This document shows positions 11,801 to 22,809 of a stretch of DNA of 64,000 nucleotides, piece after piece. The notes below the pieces were generated by a model. The model made no database searches. It was given only the letters and a program-made list of their open reading frames with translations, and was not told the origin of the DNA. Where the stretch lies: the NCBI GenBank assembly GCA_001599815.1, contig BCIA01000005.1, positions 2,645,088-2,709,087 on the forward strand. Direction: 5' to 3'. Source of the DNA: Furcasterigmium furcatum (lineage: Eukaryota; Ascomycota; Sordariomycetes; Glomerellales; Plectosphaerellaceae). The translations under genes were made by a program, and so were the position numbers. Numbering within the stretch: position 1 is the stretch's first letter; the number at the start of each line of letters is the position of its first letter.

Positions 11801-12154
11801 GTTCCGGGGCGGGGAGGCGGGACGCTGGATTTGAAGGGTTCTTCATCCTCTCCGACTGCAGATCTCACAACGGGTGGTCTGGGGAGGTTTGCCTCGGCGG
11901 CGCAGATCTGGGAGGCTGTTGTAAGGCTGCTCGTTGCTGTTGTCCTGCATGTGCGCGTCGAGGACCAGATCTTTGATGAGACCCTGGCCTTGCTTGCGGA
12001 CCGTCTGCCTCGGGACCAGGAGGCCAGGGAGGCGCTGAGTGTGGTTAACGAGGACGCAGTTTGGTTCGCCATGTATGAGCGGGGTGCTGTGGATGCGATG
12101 GGTGTGCCAATAATGGATGGAGTCGTGTTCCCTGCGATGGAGAGCGTCCGGTAG
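8865..12154 (+). CDS. tti1: TEL2-interacting protein 1 (TTI1), HEAT-repeat PIKK co-chaperone
   Basis: 1077-aa all-helical protein, exons 8865-8915 and 8972-12154. The 56-nt intron starts GTTTGT, contains GCTAAC and ends CACAG. Exon 1 encodes only 17 residues ending NEFFQR, which joins in frame to LKPICVPISQFAL, the usual N-terminus of the family. The rest is a HEAT/armadillo-like array with a charged low-complexity insert at about residues 740-830 (RKRRPKPADV, KKDREEED, DDEDDQAVAETEEK). TTI1 forms the TTT complex with TEL2 and TTI2, which with HSP90 and R2TP matures the PI3K-like kinases TOR, ATM/Tel1 and ATR/Mec1. I assign it from the N-terminal pattern, size and C-terminal ERGAVDAMG region. 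It is convergent with the downstream kinase gene, 210 bp apart. Confidence 0.85.
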
Positions 12155-12364
12155 ACCGCAAAATCAAAGACCTGCAAGCCGGATGGCCTCACAAGAACAT
12201 ATCACGCACGTACTGAATGTTATATTCATCATTTTTGTGGACGATGGGCGAAATATGGACAGTGGAATGCCAGGTACCTGCTCCGTGGCGCATCTATATG
12301 TTTCGGCTGCTGTTGTCTATCTTCTGGACCAGAGATTGCGGACTCGTCGTTTGGTCGGGTGGTT

Positions 12365-15300
12365 CTACCGCCCGCTTCTGGGCGGCGCGTCCGCATCAAT
12401 GTCCGTCTCGACCATCTCTATGGCGCTGAGGCTGGGGAACCGTTTCGAAAAGTCCGCCAGGTAGTCGTCCTTCTCCTTTGACGTCATGTCGAGACCTGGT
12501 TGCCCAGGTAAGTCCATGCCGACAAGCAGCTCGGGGTCGGGAGCAGGTGCCGACGATTGGTTGGCGTTTGATGTCACACCGCCAGGCTTGTTAAGATGGA
12601 TGGGCTTCCGGGGCGCAGGAGGCTTCCCGGCAGGCATCGAGCGCCCCACAGGCAGAGGATCGGTGTTAGGGTGCCTGAGCTTGTTGACGATGATATCCTG
12701 GTCGCTTGTCTGAGCTGCCGGTCGAGGCTTCACTGCGATCGGCTTACGGGGTATTTCGGGGAGCTGCTTTTCAACACTGGTTGCAGCGTGCGCGGCATCT
12801 GAGTAGACGCCATATCCCTGGGCAGTGCGCTGCACCGGCGGCTTCTGGCTCTCATCCAGCAAGCTCTTCATGCGGTTCTGGATGCTAATCGCCCGCGCAG
12901 ACCCTCCCGTGGGCTTGGGTGGGGGAGCAGGACGCCCCCCTGAAGGCCCTTGCGTTGCCTTCTTCTGGCGGTACTCAGCCTGAGCGAGTTCAACACGCCT
13001 CTCCTCTTCCTCGAGCTGTCGACGTTCCAGCTCACGCCGCTTCTCTGGACTCATGGCATCCTCATCATGATATCGACCATCGTCGCTGCAGCCATCCGTG
13101 GCCTCTGAGCCCGCAATGGGTGTCAGATCGCGACGGTCGAACTCCTTCTGGGGAGAAGGAGTGCGTGCAGACGGTTGGGGCTGCTGTTCGAATCGCTTGA
13201 AAGCATCCCCGAACTTGCCAGCAAAGACGCTCTTGGAACCCGACGTTGTCGAGCTGACGCTCGACTTCTTGATGTGCCAGGAGCTCCGATCTTTCTTGGC
13301 ATTTGATTCCTCAATGCTGCGAAGGAATTCGACGTTCGACTCTATATTGGTCTCCTCATCAAGAAGATTGGGTGAGGGGGCCTTCTCCGGAAATCTAGGA
13401 GACGGTAGAGGAGACGGGGAGGATTTGGCGTTTTGCCGTTCGCGCAAGAAGTCCAAGCTGGACTCCAAATGGGTACTCGCAGGCCTATCGCGGGTAGAAG
13501 ACCTGCTTGAGACCGCCGTAATGTATTCGGCGCTGGGCCGACTGCCTTCGAGAGACGGGCGAGATGACGACGGCTGGCGGATATGCGATGTTTGAAGATT
13601 GCTGGACGGAGCACGGGTACTTGAGGAATCCGCATCCTCTTGCTTCTGCCTGAGCGATAGATTGGAGTCGCCTTGTCTGGGCAAGCTGGCGGACCGGTGA
13701 TGATCGGATGATGACGGAACCCTCCAGATCGGCGCTCCGCGAAAGTGCTTGTCCGGGAGCATCGGCGGACTCGAGCCAGTGGCAGTCGATACATATTTCT
13801 GAGTGGATTGAGCAGAGATTGCCTGGAGTTCTGGGTTCTTGCCGATGATGGCCGAGGCTCGACTCATCTCCGAGGGCTTTGTCGGCGCAGACGCCGTCTT
13901 CTTGAGGTCGGTAGCGGGGGGAGATTTGAGTGAGGGGGAAGCCTTTCCAGACACAGAGGCAATGGAGGGCGCCACTGTGCGAGGACGAGAAATGTCGGAA
14001 GGTTTGGGTACCTCATCCTTTGGCTTTGCAAAGGCCTCATCAGCCAGATGCTCGGTGACCCTCTGGCTCAAGTCATCATGCTGAGAGGGAGGGGATGTGG
14101 GAGAGTCAAAGCTGAATTTGTTGCCTTGATCGTGGAGGAGAGAGAACTGCTCGAGTGCGGGAAACCGAGATGAAAGTTCGTCTTTGCTTCCTGGGTTGGT
14201 TGCCCGAGCATCGAGGGCCGCGAAGGGATCACCGCTCGTGACGCGGGCAGGAGACGGACTAGGCTTCGGAGCGTGTGCTGCAGCGTGAGAATTTGCAGCA
14301 GGAAGCCTTCCCCTCCTCATCGGGGCGATTTCAGGAATCGCTTGGGATTCCTGGGCCGGAGGAGAGAACGTGGCACCAACGACCGGGGTTGAGCTGGGCT
14401 TTTCAGGAGGGCGGGGTTTCTCGCCGCTCGTGTTCGCTGCCTGTGCCCGGCCAGAGTAGATCTGGGCATCGTCAGCATTCTGGTCGTCAGGAGTAAGCCT
14501 TGAACATACGTCATGTATCGGGACCTCTCGTCCTTGCATGGCGCAGGACTCCTTCAGGACCTGGTAGATGTTGGGACGTTTCTTCTGGTCCTCCTGTAAC
14601 ATGGAAGCTGTCTGACAGTTAGCAATCTTCCATGCTATGATATGACGGACTATCCTCACCAATCAGCCTCTTCAGATGGTCTGAGAAGGCAGGATGGCTG
14701 TGGAATCGATAGCTCGCATTGAGGATGGCGAGCTGCCCCTGGTCCTCAAACGGGGTGGTGTAGTAGCAGAGCTTGTAGAGAAGGACACCAAGCGCCCAGA
14801 TATCCGACTTTTCATCGATTGGTAGTTTTCTGTACACGTCGATCATTTCCGGGCTCCGGTACTGCATGGTCGTGTGCTTCTGCACGTCCTCGTCCACCAG
14901 CCTGCACTCGACAACGGTCTGCGGGGCCGGCTTCGGTGGCGCGGCGGAACCAAAGTCGCACAGCTTGAACCGCTTGCGGTTCCCTTGAGAAAGAATCAGG
15001 ACGTTCTCGACCTTGAGATCGCGGTGCAGCAAGGGGGGCTTCAGGTAATGCATGCACGCGACGCCCTCGGCAATATCGGTGAAGATCTGGAGGATCTCGG
15101 GTTCGGTCAGGCGGTGCTGAAGTCGAGTGTTCATAAAGTCGATCAGGCCGCCACCGTTGCAATATTCCATGAGAAGGAAGACTTCGTAGCCACCACCTCG
15201 AAGCTCGGACGCATGCGAATCAATGTAGGTGACGATCGGGCGGTGGCCCTTTAGCCTCTTCATTGTCTCGACCTCGATGCGCATCCCCCGCAGCGCCTCC

Positions 15301-15551
15301 TTGTCGGGGACAGCAACTCGTTTGAGGACGGCGAGATCAGTGCCGTCGAGGGGCTTAGGCATCTTGACGAGGTAGACGTGCGCGAATCCTCCTTCTGACA
15401 GGTATTTCTGGATAATGACTCGGTGGGAGCCGACCTGGATCTTGGTGCCTGGCGAGAAGGTGCCAGCCGGTGCGGCTGGAGCATGCATCGGCATCGCGGG
15501 CTGCGAAGATCTCGGGGCCGCAGCGGCCACCTGGTGACCGTAATGGGCCAT
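12365..15551 (-). CDS. ark1: Ark1/Prk1/AAK1-type (NAK family) serine/threonine kinase
   Basis: Predicted regulator of cortical actin and clathrin endocytosis, about 1028 aa, exons 15551-14660, 14607-14510 and 14461-12365. The N-terminal kinase domain (about residues 40-320) shows SEGGFAHVY (glycine loop), LLHRDLKVENVLI (catalytic loop), KLCDFGSA (DFG) and the RPNIYQVL end typical of the NAK family. The long Ser/Pro-rich C-terminal tail has many PP-x-P motifs and a DLPGQPGLDM segment, as expected for a scaffold binding actin-patch SH3 proteins. The first intron must end at 14608, not at the earlier CAG at 14612, to keep frame. The second, 14509-14462, is 48 nt, stop-free and divisible by three (GTATGT ... 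GCTGAC ... CCAG); splicing gives the expected D-IYSGR junction. Retention would add 16 residues. Yeast paralogues phosphorylate Pan1 and Sla1. Confidence 0.88.
14462..14509 (-). other. In-frame 48-nt intron of the Ark1-type kinase
   Basis: On the minus strand it starts GTATGT, has GCTGACG near the end and finishes CCCAG. It is phase 0, divisible by three and lacks a stop, so an ORF caller would translate through it. Confidence 0.65.
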
Positions 15552-16161
15552 ATCGACTGGTCGTAGGGGAGAGACAGGAGGGAGCGAGGCTGGTCGGGTC
15601 GAGGAGGATCGGAGCGGTCGTTCAAGAGCGGACGAGAGTGACAGAGAAGAAGGATGGCTGGCGTTGGTATGCGACTACGGCATTGATGAGCTGAAAGGGG
15701 CGCAAGGCTATGAAAAAGACATCCTCATGAGGCGAGGAGAGCCGTTGAAGGACCAGCTATGTGCAGGGCAGGTTTGGCCATGGAGTTGAGAACGACAACA
15801 TACGTAAGGCAGGTCGATATCGGGACATAGCCAAGCGCCAACTAAAGTGCACGGCCACTGTTGCAATGAGGCGCGGTGGTCGACGATGCCAAGGCTAAGC
15901 CGCTGTCTGCCAGGTTTCCGCCCCTGTTTGCCCGTTCGGCCCCGGATAAATGCAGCCCCCGCCCCCCGGTGCCTGAGGTGGTGCTCAGCCTCTCGTCCCC
16001 GCATGTTTACATGGACGGTCCACTGTCCGTAGGGGGAAGCAGCTTATCGATAAGATAAAGCTGGTAAATTTTCTTTGGGAAGCCGTTTTTCCATCACTGA
16101 TCCTGGAGTCTTCGGCGTTGCTTTTTACTACTGCGTTGTTGATTAAGTCCCAACAGCAACA
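15552..16161. promoter_or_regulatory. Divergent promoter between ark1 and mak11
   Basis: 610 bp between head-to-head genes. It holds a perfect 12-bp palindrome CTTATCGATAAG at 16043-16054, followed at once by another GATAA, and an AGGGG stress-element core near 16032. These lie about 110-130 nt upstream of the mak11 ATG. Confidence 0.45.
16043..16054. promoter_or_regulatory. GATA-type palindrome CTTATCGATAAG
   Basis: Two inverted GATAA cores fused at an ATCGAT centre, with a third direct GATAA starting at 16054. Paired GATA sites are preferred by fungal GATA factors such as AreA/NIT2. Binding is not shown. Confidence 0.35.
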
Positions 16162-17631
16162 ATGGTCAAGAGAAAGAGAGTCGAGATTGCGGTTCCGGCA
16201 GTCGAGCCGACCGCTCCCAAAAAGACCAAGTCGACTGCTGCGACAAAGAACAAACCCAAGGAGAAACAACAACAGGCAAAGGCATCAACCGCAGCCACAG
16301 AGCCATTCACGCTCCAGATCGTCACAGGGTCCTACGACAGAGTCCTCCACGGCATCGTCGCAATAGTCTCAGCTGACGGAAAGGCTGAATTCGCGGATTC
16401 ATTCCTCTTCAACGCCCACCCCTCCCAGATCCGATGCATCGCCGTCTCGCCGCCCTCTGCTCCCGCCCCGGGCCAGGACCAGAAGGTCCTCCTCGCATCG
16501 GGCAGCACCGACCCCAAGATCAACATCTACAGCCTGTCAGCGCACCCGCCGAAGCGCCGTGAGCGCGATGAACTTTCCAAGGTCGCCGTGCGCCCGATCC
16601 TGGAGAACTCGAAAAACAGGGAGCTGGGCCTGTACAACCCGCACGACTCGACGGTGACGAAGCTATTGTTCCCGACCCGGTCCAAGCTCATTTCGTCCAG
16701 CGAGGATTCTACGATTGCGGTGGCCAAGACGAGGAATTGGGAGCAGATGAGCACGATCAAGGCGCCCAAGCCCAAGGCGGTGGGAAGGCCGAGCGGCGAT
16801 ACGGCTGCTCTGGGAGATACGCCGGCCGGAATCAATGACTTCGCCGTCCATCCGAGCATGAAGCTGTTGCTGAGCGTGAGCAGGGGCGAGCGGTGCATGC
16901 GCCTGTGGAATCTGTTGACGGGAAAGAAGGCAGCCGTCCTCAACTTCAGCAAGGACATGCTGCACGAGGTGGGCGAGGGGAGGCACTCGACGGGCGAGGG
17001 CCGCAAGGTTGTGTGGGGCCCCGGCGCGGACAGCGAGGAGTTTGCCGTCGGGTTCGACCGCAATATTGTGGTATTTGGCATGGACAGCCTGCCCCGTTGC
17101 CGGGTCATGTCCGACAACCGCACCAAGATCCACCAGTTCCAGTATCTGGATGGTGTTGATACCCCGATCATTGCGGTGTCCACCGAGGACGGCAGGATTG
17201 CCTTGTTCTCCACGGCGGACGAGGATCTCACGGGTCCCGAGGGAGAGTCTGGCAAGCTCAAGGTGGCCAAACCGATTGCCCATGTTGGAGGCAATGAGGC
17301 GGGGGTCACCGGACGTGTCAAGGATTTCACCATTGTCCGGAGAGAGGAGAACCCGTCGACGGTGTTGTACATCGTCAGCGGCAGCAGTGACGGCAAGGTG
17401 CGGCTCTGGAAGTTGGAGCTGGGGGAGCTGACTGCTGGCAAGGAGAAGGAGAAGTCGACGACTACGAGGGGAGTGGGCAAGCTGCTGGGTGCGTATGGGA
17501 CGGATAACAGGATCACGTGTACTGCGGCGTTCGAGATGATACCCCGGGCAGCGGGCACGGACGAGAGCGAGGATGACCTGGACCTGGATGAGGATGAGGT
17601 GGATGAGGGCGAGAGCGAAGATGAAGCGTAA
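16162..17631 (+). CDS. mak11: MAK11/PAK1IP1-type WD40 60S ribosome-biogenesis factor
   Basis: Single-exon 489-aa protein. A lysine-rich N-terminus (VKRKRVE, PKKTKS) is a likely nucleolar signal. WD-repeat signatures then appear in order: LASGSTDPKINIY, HDSTVTKLLFP...LISSSEDSTIAV, INDFAVHPSMKLLLSVSRG..MRLWNLLTGK, and IVSGSSDGKVRLWKLELG near the C-terminus. The tail is strongly acidic (DEDEVDEGESEDEA). The order LASGSTD, then SSSEDS, then a repeat ending RLWNLLTGKK is characteristic of Mak11/PAK1IP1, which acts in pre-60S maturation. It shares a divergent promoter with ark1. The ATG at 16162 follows CAACAGCAACA and leaves a compact leader. Confidence 0.88.
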   Translation: MVKRKRVEIAVPAVEPTAPKKTKSTAATKNKPKEKQQQAKASTAATEPFTLQIVTGSYDRVLHGIVAIVSADGKAEFADSFLFNAHPSQIRCIAVSPPSAPAPGQDQKVLLASGSTDPKINIYSLSAHPPKRRERDELSKVAVRPILENSKNRELGLYNPHDSTVTKLLFPTRSKLISSSEDSTIAVAKTRNWEQMSTIKAPKPKAVGRPSGDTAALGDTPAGINDFAVHPSMKLLLSVSRGERCMRLWNLLTGKKAAVLNFSKDMLHEVGEGRHSTGEGRKVVWGPGADSEEFAVGFDRNIVVFGMDSLPRCRVMSDNRTKIHQFQYLDGVDTPIIAVSTEDGRIALFSTADEDLTGPEGESGKLKVAKPIAHVGGNEAGVTGRVKDFTIVRREENPSTVLYIVSGSSDGKVRLWKLELGELTAGKEKEKSTTTRGVGKLLGAYGTDNRITCTAAFEMIPRAAGTDESEDDLDLDEDEVDEGESEDEA

Positions 17632-19070
17632 TTGTGGGGGGGAATCTATTTTTTGTGACCGTACGGATCCGAGGCATTCGCATTGCCGGTTCTTGTGACC
17701 GTGCAGTTACTGTGATACAGGTCAGGCAGTGCATACTCAACGATGTCGTCGAAGTTGGGAGTGACCTCCGATGGTGGTTCGGTCTCGCTCAGGCTCGCTC
17801 TGTGTTCAAGGGGAGCCAAAAGCCGAACTGCGGGGTCAGCACGGTGCTAGGCGGATTCGGTAGCGAATAAACCTGGCTCAACAGTGCCCAGGTGGACCGT
17901 CAGTGCATGTAGTCATGTGCGGTGATGTCGGGCTGCAGAAAAGTGCTCCAGGTTCTCCGCACACGAGTCAGGAGGGAAGCATGTGAAAGGATCCCGGACC
18001 TGAATTCTTCGTACCAACAGGACAGATGGCCCGCCCTGGCATTGGATCCTCAGCGAGACGACGAGAGACTCTGTTTCGTAATGGCGGCCTTCTCAGTGGG
18101 CAAAGTCGAACCTTTAGTTCCATACCTAGGTACTAATTAGGTAGTTCGCGAGCGGTTCCAGGACCCTCCTTCAACATGGAAGCCCTTCAGTTCTTCAATC
18201 TCCCGACCCCTGTCTTTTTCTTCCAAGGATCCATCGTCGGGTTGAGCCCTGAGTCCTGGGGCCGCTGCAAGGTTTGAGTTGAGCCCGTGACGACAGGAAC
18301 ACTCAGCGGAGGGACCGAGAAGGTAGGCACAAACCTAAAATCAGCTTCCCTCCCGCTCGGAGCTCGGGCTCTCTCAGGCACTGGAGCATTTCATTTCGCC
18401 GTGCCCCTCAGCAGGTTGATCGATCAACACTTCCCCATTTCCTCCCAACATCACCAGTCCGACGAGTCACAGCACCCAAGACAACGTCAGGTCACCCGTC
18501 GTCTGACCATACAAGGCTCCCGCCTCTACACCCCTCCGCCCCAGACGACATCCTCCCTTCTCCGACCCCTCTTCATCCCTCAGAGAACCTCGCGAATCGG
18601 GAGCTGTGCATTGCCTGATATCTCCGCGCTGTCTTACCACCGTCCGACTCGCCCTCTGCTTGTCTTAGGTCGTATCCCCAACAGATTCGGGGCCATCCGT
18701 CTCTCTCTCTCTCAGCACAATTGTCCGAACAGCACTCCGTCCTACTATCTCGAGCTCTCTTCATCCCAATCCTGGCCTCAATCGGCAGTCTTGGAAGCAA
18801 CGGACCCCTACGCGCCGAGAGAACTTTCAGGGCCCGATCCACCGCCGGTGGCAACTCGCACAGCTCGCTCGCACCCCCGTTCTGGGCATCCACACCCTAG
18901 CATCCCATCTCCGTCCCGTGAGCTCTCCCCGTCCCGAGCGGACACGTGCCGAAGCTACATTCCAGCTTCTTCCCCTCTTCTCCTCCGGCCCTCTCTAAAC
19001 CAATACTCCTTCCACAGCTTCAACCTTCACCACATCCTCCGGCAGCCTCGCCCTCCCCCGGTTGCCTGAC
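17632..19070. other. Intergenic: mak11 3' end and long pyrimidine-rich leader of the INSIG gene
   Basis: No gene supported. From about 18420 the sequence is C/T-rich on the plus strand, as in fungal 5' leaders. An open frame at 18287-19069 is low-complexity Ser/Pro/Leu with no domain. A TACCTAGGTA block lies at 18123-18132. Confidence 0.45.
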
Positions 19071-20336
19071 ATGTCCGACGACGGCCCTCCTCTTGTGCGG
19101 CCCATACCCCGTCGTCCCTTCGACATCAACTTCATCAGCCCGACCCCTCCCTCCGACAACTCTTCTGCCCCCAGTCCCCGACCAGACTTTGATCAACCTC
19201 GTCTCCTCTCTCCAAAGCCCAATGGCTCCGCCGCCTCGTCCTCCTCCGTCGCCCCTCCGACCTCCGACTCGGGCTCCATCAGTCGCACGCAGTCCATCAT
19301 GAACCTCACATCCTCCACCTTGTTCGGAATCTACTCCCCCACCTCCTCTTTCGGCATGGGACGCAAGGCCGCCGCAGACCGCGAGGAGCTCGATACCCCT
19401 TGGGGCACTGGCGCCCAGACCCCCGTCAAGCGCCGCACCAGCATCGACGAGTCCACATTCGAGCTCATGCGCGACCGCTCCTCCTTCACGCGCCGCCGCT
19501 CCTCCCGCTCCGTGCCCACGCCGCAACCCGCCACCGCGGCCTCCGTCTTCTTCCTCGTCTCCCGCGTTGCTCTGCTCTTCCTGCTCGGCATGGGATACGG
19601 CGCCCTCGTTACAAGGCTGCACCACGGCGAGGACCTGTCAGGCTTCAAGATTGGCACGGCGGAACCAGGCTTCGAGTGGCCCAGCCTCATCCTCTGGGGC
19701 GTCTGCGGCGTCGTGCTAGGCGCGTTGCTGCCCTGGTTCGACAGGGTGTGGGCGGAGTCCTTCGGCGCCGACTCGGGCAGCGAGGACACCGAGTCCGAGG
19801 ACGACGAGTCGCGGCCCGGCACAGACTGGGCGACGGTCGTGCGCAGCATCGGGGCCTTTGTCGGCATTGTCTTTGCCATCGTAAGTCACGCCTATTCAAG
19901 GAATTTCCCGGCGACTGGAAAGGAAAGAGGCTAACGCGTTCCCCAACAGAGGCGGTTGCCCTGGGCATCGACGCTGCAGGTTTCCCTGACACTAGCCCTC
20001 GTGAACCCATTCCTGTGGTACCTCATCGACCGCTCCAAACCGGGTTTTCTGCTCTCCGCGGCGGTGGGCGTCACGGGCTCGGCGGTCCTTCTAGGCGTGA
20101 ACCCCGACATGGTGCCGACCCCTTCCGGCTTCCTGCACCAGAACAGCTCCGCAAGCCATGTCGCGCACGGCGAGCCGCTCGCGCTGGGCGGGTTCGCGAC
20201 GCAAGAGACGCTAGAGACGGGCATATGGATGCTCAGCGTGCTGTTCTGCAGCTGCGTCTGCTTTGGGAACATTGGCCGGCGCCTCGCGCTCAGCAAACCG
20301 TCCATCACACGAGGCCGGTGGGCGGGCGTGAAATGA
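19071..20336 (+). CDS. INSIG-family ER membrane protein
   Basis: 398-aa protein with exons 19071-19880 and 19950-20336. The 69-nt intron starts GTAAGT, contains GCTAAC and ends AACAG. A Ser/Pro-rich cytosolic N-terminus of about 150 residues carries Arg-rich phospho-site-like segments (VKRRTSIDEST, FTRRRSSRS). Hydrophobic helices follow: FFLVSRVALLFLLGMGYGALV, LILWGVCGVVLGALLPWF, IGAFVGIVFAI, LQVSLTLALVNPFLWYLID, FLLSAAVGVTGSAVLLG and IWMLSVLFCSCVCFGNIG. The GALLPWFD and NPFLWYLIDRS segments are characteristic of fungal insulin-induced-gene homologues. S. pombe Ins1 promotes phosphorylation of HMG-CoA reductase, and metazoan INSIG binds SCAP and HMGR, so a role in sterol regulation is expected. 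The ATG at 19071 follows TTGCCTGAC and is the first ATG of the frame. Confidence 0.87.
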
Positions 20337-22809
20337 TGCAGCATGTGCGCCACGCAGTTTGTGTCTGGGGGAACAATTTAGGATACATGTCCGGTTGTCG
20401 GTGATGACTGGCAGGTCCATTACAATGGACGGATATTTCGGACGAGCTCCATGTGTGTAGTATATATATGACGGTCATACCCCCGGGGACACTTGGAATG
20501 AAATGGCACGGAATGGCCATAGCGGCCGTCAACGCTTCACGACCGTTGCGTCTCATTTTCCCCAGCCTTGTGACCCGAGCAGTAAGTCTACAACAGAGAC
20601 TCTGTGACGGCCTGGACTTCTCCCTGGTGTCTGCGGTGAAGTCATTTTCTTGCGTGCCTATCTTGTTCAACGAGCGATCAGCATCTCGGCGGCTTCAGTA
20701 CGGACCATTTCGCAAAGCGGAAAGTTTCTCAAGATGCTGCACTGGCTTCCCGTCACGTATGTTGTCGAACGCGATCATGTCGAAGGTCTAGGCCGGGTTT
20801 GTCGGGGACCGGTTCTATACGTCTCCCGGGCATGCAGCTCGAGGATCTTGTTCCTATAAAGTCGTCCCCTAACCCTCGACTGAGTCTATTGCATTGGAGA
20901 CACAGGGGCGGCTTAGGGGCGCCAGCCTGGTACCAGACTGTCATCCGTGGCGGGTATGAGTGCGTCATCAGGACTCTTGAGAGCTTCCCGTTCCTCGCCC
21001 GAGAGCCTTAAGATAGTCCGTCAGAGGACGTATGGGGCGTACCATGTCGATCGATCATGGCCAGAATGGATAGGTAAGTAGCGTGAGGGTTAATTGGTTT
21101 GATGTCCTGCTTCCAGGGGGTTTTGTTTGGTAAACCGGAGTACAATGCGGTTGCATGAAAGAGTGTACCGAGAGCTCAGGCTCCACGGAGAGAAGGGTAG
21201 TTGGTGACAGCAAGACAGCAAGGGGGAGGGTATGGCAGGTGACCAAGGACTAATTTCGAGAGGTCCCGAATGCATCTATTTGGACTGTTGGGCTTGTTTG
21301 TGACTGGCGTGGCAGCAGAGCCGTAGTGCGAGGTAGCATTTGGGGGCTGAAGTTGTCATGACGCGTGGATCTCGCGATCCAACTCTTTGGTCGTCAGTCC
21401 AGCGAATGAGGTTGCTCGCAGGTGCATTTGGACCCCAAGGCTGCTGCTGCTGTAGCCGCACAGGGAGTAGTCGAGGGTCCATGTCTCGTGTATGTATGTG
21501 CTCTGTGGGACAAGGGGAATCCGTAGGTGTGGTCTGGCAATCTGGATCAGCATCATGGATGGTCTCGTACTGAGTGCACCTCTACCGTCGTCTCAGCCTG
21601 TCTCAACCATGGATGTCGTCATCACCGTTTATTATACCCCCCGCCCGCCAGGCAGGCGCAGCACAACCCCCCGCGGGTGTCCAGAAGGTGTTGGATTTCA
21701 AGGTTCTAGGTTGCTTCCCTCCTGCAATGGATGATATGGAGTGTTTAAACGTGGGATGGCCACTCGCGTGGCAACCAGACTGAAAACTTGATCGCGAACT
21801 CGTCGACAAGTTCCTGCAATAAACTTTTGGCCGTTGCACGGGCAGATGTTCGTTTACCTGGGAGCACTGGACGGACGGCTGATCTGGTGGGGAAAATATC
21901 AATGTCGTCAGGGATTCTTCCATTTCTACTGGGTGCGACTCAGGATCAACAACAAAAGTCTTCTGAACACCACTGGAGACTCATCGCGTCTCAGGGTCCC
22001 AGGTGCCCGTAACCTGTGTGCGCCGCCGGCGCTTACCCGTTGCAGTATGGCGCCACGACAAGACACACGGAGCGTTCCCTCTTCGGGCCTGGTGCGTCCC
22101 TGTCTAAAGTCCTCCTTTTCACCCTCGACACTCATTGACCTCATCGTCATGCCCCCAAACACCCCTCGGCCTCCCGCTTCAGGGGCCCCAGACACACCTC
22201 GCTCTTCTTAGGAGCCGAGCCGCTGTCATTGGACACCCACGGCTCATGTATGACGATTCCACTGTTGCTTAGCTGCGCTCCGCGGAATCCCTTCCTCGCT
22301 CTTTGGGCTCTCACGGGGTCAACTTCATCACAAGAACCACCAGCCCGGGTTGAGCTTCGAGTCGATTCGCCAGTTCCTTAGCCAGTCCTGCTACTCTGGT
22401 TACTGTCGACACGCAAGCGACAGCACGCGCTGCCTACTACCTACCTACGAATACTAGGTACATCAGTACTTACTGTACTCGTCAATCCCGGACCCGCTAT
22501 ATGACAAGGCCGGGATTCCCTCTTCCGCCTCGACTCTCACCCCACCGGACCGGACGACGACTACAACGACTGTCCACCGCATCATGAGCCTTCTTGACCA
22601 TGTACTAGTCCTCATCATCAACCACCAGCGTTGTTAAACTTGTCTTGTGTCGCCTTCATCGCCCTTCAGCATCCCACGTACACTCTGCGGGTTTTGCTGA
22701 GCATTCAGGCGGTATTACCACCTGATCTTCACCATCATACACTCGACTACCCTTGGAAAAACCTAGCAGCCCTGGCCCAGCTTCTCAGGCGGGCCCTACG
22801 TCGGCCTTC
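20337..22809. other. Large intergenic region, no gene recognised
   Basis: About 2.5 kb. Open frames on both strands (for example 20453-20791 and 21834-22211) lack domains, start context and codon bias. It contains C-rich blocks near 21640-21670 and TACCTAC/TACTAGGTAC promoter-type motifs near 22440-22470. The last 200-300 bp is probably the promoter and leader of the RING-LON gene. Confidence 0.4.

Noticed and set aside
14608..14613. First CAG acceptor (14612) for ark1 intron 1
   Set aside because: It breaks the reading frame. The next CAG, ending at 14608, gives LIASMLQEDQKKRPNIYQVL, as expected for the family.
18287..19069. 260-codon open frame before the INSIG gene
   Set aside because: Low-complexity Ser/Pro/Leu translation of a pyrimidine-rich 5' leader; it overlaps the expected transcript start of the INSIG gene.
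20337..22809. Possible small genes in the INSIG to RING-LON gap (for example 21834-22211 on plus, 21926-22195 on minus)
   Set aside because: No domain, no intron-exon logic and no codon bias; overlapping open frames on both strands cancel each other.
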